This document shows, piece after piece, positions 58,286-64,000 of a stretch of 64,000 bases of DNA. The position numbers were made by a program, and so were the translations under genes. Position 1 is the stretch's first letter. Each line of letters starts with the position of its first letter. The stretch covers positions 3,534,001 to 3,598,000 of the forward strand of contig JAOVFP010000014.1 in assembly GCA_025738555.1 (NCBI GenBank), written 5' to 3'. The DNA comes from Cyathus striatus (Eukaryota; Basidiomycota; Agaricomycetes; Agaricales; Nidulariaceae). The notes under the pieces were generated by a model. The model saw nothing but the letters and a program-made list of their open reading frames with translations, ran no database searches and was not told the origin of the DNA.

Positions 58286-58294
58286 CCTACAGAC
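58286..58294 (+). repeat. Right 9-bp target duplication of the 1,262-bp element
   Basis: CCTACAGAC, identical to 57,015-57,023. Confidence 0.9.
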
Positions 58295-60129
58295 GAACCT
58301 AGAAGATAGCTACTATGAGGACTCAGACGAGTGCGATACCGAGATTTATTCGCGCCTTCTCTTTTCAAGCGTCGTGGATAATGATTTCCCATGTGGTCTC
58401 CGAGACTGGACAATAATTTACCTCAAGAATATCTAGATACTGGTATCAGAATCGGTGACGTTGGAATTATAACAGCTGATGGTCATTTTGATTTCTTATT
58501 TAATATTTGTCTCCCATCCAATGACCCGCTTAATAATGGCTCTGTTCCCGAAGGATTCGTGCCCTTGGAACTTCCGAATACCAATTGATCATTTACTCGC
58601 ATCCGCCTAGACGACCCCGGTTCTGTGATAGCTAGTGGTATAACATTCTACTACAGAGAACCTCAAAGCCCCGACCACATGTCTCAGTGAGCACACATAG
58701 CTGACACTGTAACACAGAAAAATGAATTAAGTTTGCAGTCCTCGTCGATGCTACAGTCTCAAGGCTACACGAGATGAAGGAGCACTCCTCATTCTTCCGG
58801 AGGGATCGCTCCGTGAGGATCTTAAAACTCAAGCTTTATTCCGTAAATATGCATGTGATCATGGAGAATCTTGGTATAAGTATGCAAACGGGCCTCTTGG
58901 GAGAATAGCTCCATACAATTCTATTCATCTAGTCACTGGCCATGACAAGAGTAACTCGTGGCTCCTTGGTGCATTCTCGTGGAAGGGAGGCCGACCTCCG
59001 AATATAGTTTCAAATATGGAATTTGTTTCACAGAAAGCTAGAAGCAACGACGATTCAGGCTATACGTATAATTGGACACGAGTTTGTCCTATAAACGTCA
59101 AGTCAGGGCCTGAATTGATTCCTGCAAAGGAGAATCAGTGTCTCTTCATTCGTACTTTCAATGTTGCATTAAATATTGGATTCTGGAAAAGGCTTTTTAA
59201 TCCGGCACAAACCATAATGGTGACAGACCAGCAGATTGATCGTTATTCAGGGAGATCAATAATATACCCATTACTGTCTAGCATATCATCCTTATTTCTA
59301 TCAGCATCCCATCATGCACAACTTCCATCTGAATCTGATGAAGAAATTCCTAGTGATGATACAAATACAGTGACTGTGGACGAAAGCTTCGACTGTCGCA
59401 CTAAGGTTCGAATGTTCCTCCGTTAGATACAACATTGACCTGGTTCTCGCACCTCATGCACCCATCACATCTAATAATTGAATATATATTCAGAACCGTA
59501 TGTGTCTTGTATTTTTTGCTTTTCGTTGATGTCTATATCATGTACAGGAACCAAGCACTGTAATAGCAGTTGCACATGACGATGACTGGAAACAACTTTT
59601 AAATGAAGTAGTGAGAGTTATGATTATATACTTATATTTTTATTAATTTAATAAATAGGATAAAAATGATGTCCCTGATTTGACGGGTATGGTCCAACGT
59701 ATGGAACAAGTTTATTCCGTATGTGTCGACGACAGTATGGTTCTAACGATTTAAACTTTTAAAATCCTTACTGGACACCATCCAATTGACAGGAGGCGTT
59801 TACCTTGAACTTAATGAATCCCATAATCTTTCAGCTCCACCTAGAAAACAACCACGAGGAGGCCAGAAAAAGATGGAGTTGAACAATCTCGCTCAGAAAC
59901 TCGGTCTTTCTGTCTTGTATGAGGCAACAGAGACACAAACACCTCCGGGTTCGATGTGGTCTGCAGTATGCAAGGGTACGTGTTGTTTAAATTTTATCTA
60001 CATCCCACTAATCTATCATTAGTGAACGGCGAAGTGTTTGTGGGGAAAGGACAAAAACAGCGTGATGCAGTAGAAAAATCTGCTATCAAAGCATTAGAAG
60101 ATCTACGACATCAATATCCTGGGTTGTAA

Positions 60130-60812
60130 TTAGTAATATCATTGGGGTTCTCAGCTGTATATATAGATTAAATTCATAGGCTATAGAATTGATACACATG
60201 TAGTAATACAAGTAACGATACTGTCGTATTTTCAGTTAAAATTTGCAACAAGAAAAACTGTGATGTGTAAGTGTGGTAAACACAATGATATGCACCCGAA
60301 ATGTTTGCACTCGCTTCAAGAAGTGTTTCTGCTGCTCCAAAAATGTTCGCGCTGCACATTAAATGTCAATTTGACCATCATAGACGAAAGATGAATATGA
60401 GCATCGATGGTTTCTTGTGATGGAATTCGTAAGTTCAGATAACGCACTCTACTCATCCATCTGCCAAGACCCACCGTGTTCTTCACGTACATCCGAAATC
60501 TCCCCATAAATTTCTTCATTAGCGAATTCGGCTTCAGCTTCTGGATGATCATCTTCGGTATGATTTTCTAAAGAAGATGAAGGAAAGTGCCTGCTAAAGA
60601 AGTCTGTCTTATAAATAGGATAACGTGATGTGCAGTGCAAGACCACGGACCTTCGCATATTATTTCCATTAATAAGTATATTGGAAATTTGGAATGATGT
60701 TTGGTTTATAGCATGTTACATGCGTGCATATGTCCTGGGCCTAAGCTCGTGACCACCAGGAGTCAGGATATTGATGTACGAATATGCAATAATTATAGTT
60801 GCATATCCGAAG
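60130..60812. other. Spacer between convergent genes
   Basis: Contains the 3' flanks of the dsRBD pseudogene and of the TEA-domain gene. Short acidic minus frames at 60,316-60,658 show no domain. The part from about 60,740 is repeated, decayed, at 15,195. Confidence 0.4.
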
Positions 60813-62099
60813 TCACAGGCTCATAAGGCGTATAATCGTGGAATACAATATTATTCCCCACAGTGCCAATGATTTGGCAGATGTCAAATTCTTAATATGT
60901 CGAGTGTATAAAGCAAAGGATAAAGCTTGTAGTTCATCAGTGTTGGTAGTTAGGTCTGTCACTGATTTGCATCCTCTTCCTGTTGCATGATAGGTGATAC
61001 TCTGGGTTTCTGAACGCACAAATTTGAGCGATATACCAGCATCGATCGAGTTGATTTGGAATTTATAGTGGGAATCTATGGTGGTGATTTGCTTTTGTAC
61101 TATGCATTTCGGCTTGAAGCTTTCGGATGCAGTTTTCCATATACTTGTAATTATTGCTCCAGCTGCTAACGAATATCCGTTTCCAGCGTTAACTGTACAT
61201 AAATAATTAATAAAGTTTGTTATGCTTGCGCAATGTGCATGTAGCTCACTTTGCGTAGAATGATCTGTAAATGATGAACCGTGGATTTCGAACTGGTGAG
61301 CATTTGCGAATAGTCCAAATGATTTGGATGAAATGCCATTTTCAGTATCATCTGGTGCAACTTGATCGATTGGACTTGGCTCTGATGAGGTAGTCGAATG
61401 ACCGTCAGGTTGATATAAACAAAAGGTTGTCTCATATATTTACCATTCCTAACACTACGGTAGAGAAGCTTTTTGGGGATTACATGTGCGTCGGTGGGTG
61501 TACTGGGTGTAGATCCATCGCTGCTGGAATCTCCATCATCAAACGGGGAAGATGTAAAAGTAGGAAAAAGAGGCTGTGCAGGGCTGGGAAGACGACGATT
61601 TGGGGAAAGCAGGCTCAATACTATGATCGTAATGTATGTCAGGGTGGCCAATTAACTGACGTTGTGGAGCTCACGTCTCTCTCCACCGCCTGTATCACTC
61701 AGCAGTTTCAAGTGGTTGCCAACTTGTCTGGCAGTTCTCCTCTTGCCAGTCTTGCCGAAGATGTAGTCCGAAATATACCTGTTTCTCATAGGGAAAAGAC
61801 CCAATAGTCGCGTCTCGCGTGAATCGTCAGGGGTATAGTTTTCGAGGCCTGGAGAGCAATGCGTCAGATCCTAGTAACGAATGGAAAGATACGAGTATAC
61901 CGTCAATTAAAGCAGTCTCAAGTTCAGGAGGCCAAACAACTTGGCCGTCCGTCTGAGTTTTCCAGGACTTCCAGCCTTTCACCTTTTTGGTGCGGGTTCT
62001 TTTGAGGGAGGGAAACTTGACCTTGACATTGGATCTTGGGGCGCGGGACGTGGATGGTGAGTTTGATTGGGAGGTAGAGGCCATGGCCGTTCCGTTCAT
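60813..62099 (-). CDS. TEA/ATTS-domain transcription factor, apparently intact
   Basis: Four exons, from 62,099 down to 61,901, 61,848-61,675, 61,620-61,444 and 61,381-60,813, give one frame of 372 residues with GT-AG introns. The start MNGTAMAS is followed by a basic stretch. The TEA domain spans roughly residues 40-115: VVWPPELETALIDG, then after the first intron LENYTPDDSRETRLLG, FPMRNRYISDYIFGKTGKRR and TARQVGNHLKLLSDT, the recognition-helix region. This order is characteristic of the family (yeast TEC1, Aspergillus AbaA, animal TEAD), which binds CATTCC-like sites. Ser/Pro-rich sequence follows, then a region with FGLFANAHQFEIHGSSF and a C-terminal third I do not recognise. The C-terminal third occurs as decayed copies at 15,195 and 56,130. 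The upstream region is tandemly duplicated. Confidence 0.85.
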
Positions 62100-63240
62100 T
62101 GAAGAGGGTAGAGAAGCATGGACAGCATGGCCCCTTAAGATTTTATCCTTTATATCTCCATCCACGGTTCTAGTACACCCCCGAATCAACCGCGCCACGC
62201 TACCACACAGCACACACGCCAAACCAAATCAAGATGAGGATCTCTCAAATCCTTGAAGTGGATTTTGAGTGGATTAGCCCTAGTCTCGGGTTTTCCATCC
62301 GTTTTCGACCATTAGTCCTAGCACGAAAGTCAGTCAATAGCATCGTTCAAACTCTGACTTAGCGCCGGTCCGACGCTCGCATCGATACAAACTGATTGTT
62401 CCGTTTTGTCAAGATGAGGTTTGATTTCCCTTAATGGGAAGTACAAGACACACACAACGGCGTGCACAGGAATGTGAAGTTGAAGGCTATGGAGCCGTTA
62501 GAAGCACACTGCATACGAGAGCTTCTTCAACCCCAAAATAGGACCGGGACTCGTCGAGAAAACTATAAGAGATATGTATTAATGAGGTCCTGTTTAAAAA
62601 TAGGCTGACGTGCTGTGCAGTTAGAATGTGCCCGGTCAGACTTTGTAGAAGCTATTTGTTGTCTTGGTACGTTTCGTAAGTTGTTAAACTCACATTGCAG
62701 AATCAACAGCGGATTCCAAGTAACAGATTCAGGCGTGTAATCCTGGTTGTTCCGTTCACTGAAGAGGGTAGAGAAGCATGGAGGGTAAGACCCCTTAAGA
62801 TTCTATCGTTTATTATTATATCTACATCCCCGATTCCAAAATACAAACATGTAGCGTGCGTCGTGCGTCGGTTTGACGCTCGCAACGATACCGCCGATTG
62901 TTTCGTTTGCCGAGACCAGGTTTGATTTTCCTTAATGGGAAGTGCAAGACACACACAACGTCGTGCATAGGAATGTGATGTTGAAGGCTATGGAGCCGTT
63001 AGAAGCACACTGCATAAGAGAGCTTCTGGAACCCCAAATTTAGTTGGGGGCCCGTCGAGAAAACCATAAGAGATAAGTCTTTAAAAATAGGACGACATGC
63101 TGTGCAGCTAGAATGTGCCCGGGTCAAACTTTGTAGAAGCTATTTGTTGTCTTTGCAAGTCTCGCAAGTTGTTAAACTCATAACGCAGAATCAACAGCGA
63201 ATTCCAAGTAACAGATTCAGGCGTATAATCCTGGAACTTT
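62092..63240. repeat. Tandem duplication of the TEA gene 5' region
   Basis: TTCCGTTCATTGAAGAGGGT (62,093) recurs as TTCCGTTCACTGAAGAGGGT (62,749). AAGGCTATGGAGCCGTTAGA occurs near 62,483 and 62,983. AGAATCAACAGCGRATTCCA occurs near 62,698 and 63,187. The copies are collinear at a spacing of about 500-650 bp, so part of the first exon and its promoter region has been duplicated. The distal copy keeps no TEA domain. Confidence 0.75.
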
Positions 63241-63580
63241 GTAAGAGGCTCAGCGCTTGCGATAGCATGCAAATCTTTACATCGTAAACAGTAAACGGCA
63301 ATGATTGTCATTCGATTATTTTTGCAGCTGGTTAGCATAATCTGTACTAAAAGGCTGTGCACATAAATATGTAGTACAGGAACAAAGTCGCAGACTGACG
63401 ATGATATGTAGGTACCATAGAGTAAGCAAAGATAACAAATCTATGAAGATATCAGTGTTGGAGTTTGATTAGTGAACACGAGACAACGAGGTTATTGTTC
63501 CATAAGTGTAGGTGATTCTGATCATATAACAGCAGTGCTATTTGATTGTCAGCAATCAAATCACCCACCCACTATTTGAT
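63241..63580. other. Spacer, nothing recognised
   Basis: No exon or RNA supported; AT-rich towards the repeat array. Confidence 0.4.
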
Positions 63581-63584
63581 TGGG

Positions 63585-63940
63585 ATCATAAACAATCATT
63601 GAGGTTCTAAATCAATATTACTATTGTATGAATGTATTAAGTGATCATAAACAATCATTGATGTTTTCTAATCCAATATTAATATTGAATGGTGGTTAGG
63701 CAATCATAAACAGTCATTGATTTTTTCTAATTGAATATTAGTATGGATGGAGAGGCAATCATAAACAATCATTGATTTTTTCTAACTGAATATTAGTATT
63801 GTATAGATGGTGTGGCAATCATAAACAATCATTGTGGCTCTCTAATTGAATACTAATATTGAATGGTGGTTAGGCAATCATAAACAATCATTGATTACTA
63901 CTAATTGAATATTAGTATGGATGGTTAGGCAATCATAAAC
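63585..63940 (+). repeat. Tandem repeat with unit of about 55-65 bp
   Basis: Six units contain GCAATCATAAACAATCATTG followed by TTTTTTCTAATTGAATATTA-like DNA and a variable GTATGGATGG link. Each unit has the direct pair AATCATaaacAATCAT. Confidence 0.85.
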
Positions 63941-64000
63941 TCACGCTTTTCATGTGCATCACACTTTTAGTGCTCATTACACGTGTCACAATTGTCACAT
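63941..64000 (+). repeat. CACACTTTT minisatellite edge
   Basis: CATCACACTTTTAGTGCTCA and ACACGTGTCACAATTGTCAC resemble the array at 7,616-8,590. Cut by the window end. Confidence 0.45.

Larger units (their letters stand above)
56690..60129 (+). pseudogene. Agaricomycete dsRNA-binding-domain family gene, split by a transposon
   Basis: The 5' part (to 57,023) contains LDAGTAHVSTFEQARDVGIN and IYNIAGNLNYGS. The 1,262-bp element at 57,024-58,285 interrupts it, and coding resumes with NLEDSYYEDSDECDTEIYSR, GLRDWTIIYLK, EYLDTGIRIGDVGIITADGH, FDFLFNICLP and ALLILPEGSLREDLKTQALF. Further exons with good GT-AG borders lead to MELNNLAQKLGLSVLYEAT (about 59,874), GSMWSAVCK and, after an intron, VNGEVFVGKGQKQRDAVEKS and AIKALEDLR. 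That last part is a double-stranded RNA-binding motif of about 65 residues. A frameshift lies near 58,425 (YLKN/EYLDTG). It resembles a lineage-expanded protein family; its function is unknown to me. Inactive here because of insertion and frameshift. Confidence 0.7.

Overview
The window looks like nuclear DNA of a transposon-rich basidiomycete, most likely an Agaricomycete. The genes have many short GT-AG introns (about 40 to 65 bp). The recognisable proteins are families I associate with Agaricomycetes: a Mutator-like transposase with a GCM1-type zinc finger, an Spt5-like NGN/KOW protein, a TEA/ATTS factor and a small dsRNA-binding-domain protein. Almost everything else is mobile or repetitive DNA in several age layers. 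This was done by eye; no database search was possible.

Layout. (1) Bases 1-24,717 are an AT-rich, CpG-poor repeat graveyard. They hold two large blocks, 1,822-12,055 and 17,108-24,548, each bounded by inverted CATCAGGAAAAA ends. Each block carries, about 0.65 kb from its left end, an array of short palindromes in purine-rich DNA. MITE-like elements, minisatellites and decayed gene relics fill the rest. (2) Bases 24,727-49,125 form one 24.4-kb insertion with GGGC-starting terminal inverted repeats and an exact 9-bp target duplication, GCTCATAAG. CpG content changes abruptly at both borders. (3) Bases 49,135-56,600 return to the CpG-poor background and contain an old relative of a second GGGC element plus one spliced minus-strand gene. 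(4) Bases 56,600-63,240 are CpG-rich again. A dsRBD-family gene is split by a 1,262-bp GGGC element with its own 9-bp duplication. An apparently intact TEA-domain gene follows on the minus strand. (5) The end of the window is tandem repeats.

The main discovery is the 24.4-kb element. A 12-exon gene (29,872-35,666) can be spliced into a single 1,733-residue frame: acidic region, GCM1-type zinc finger, Mutator-like DDE transposase, USP-type cysteine protease core, PHD finger and a YWYP-containing C-terminal region. The element also carries an 8-exon Spt5-like gene (41,905-44,902) with a single frame change, an array of tRNA-like modules, several truncated LINE fragments and a 1,725-bp internally deleted derivative of itself. 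The derivative sits inside the array with its own 9-bp duplication (GTGTAATTC). Together these suggest a giant Mutator-type transposon encoding a chromatin- and ubiquitin-linked transposase and carrying a transcription-elongation-factor-like gene. The insertion geometry and domain order are read directly from sequence. Mobility, cooperation between the two genes and any effect on the host are inference.
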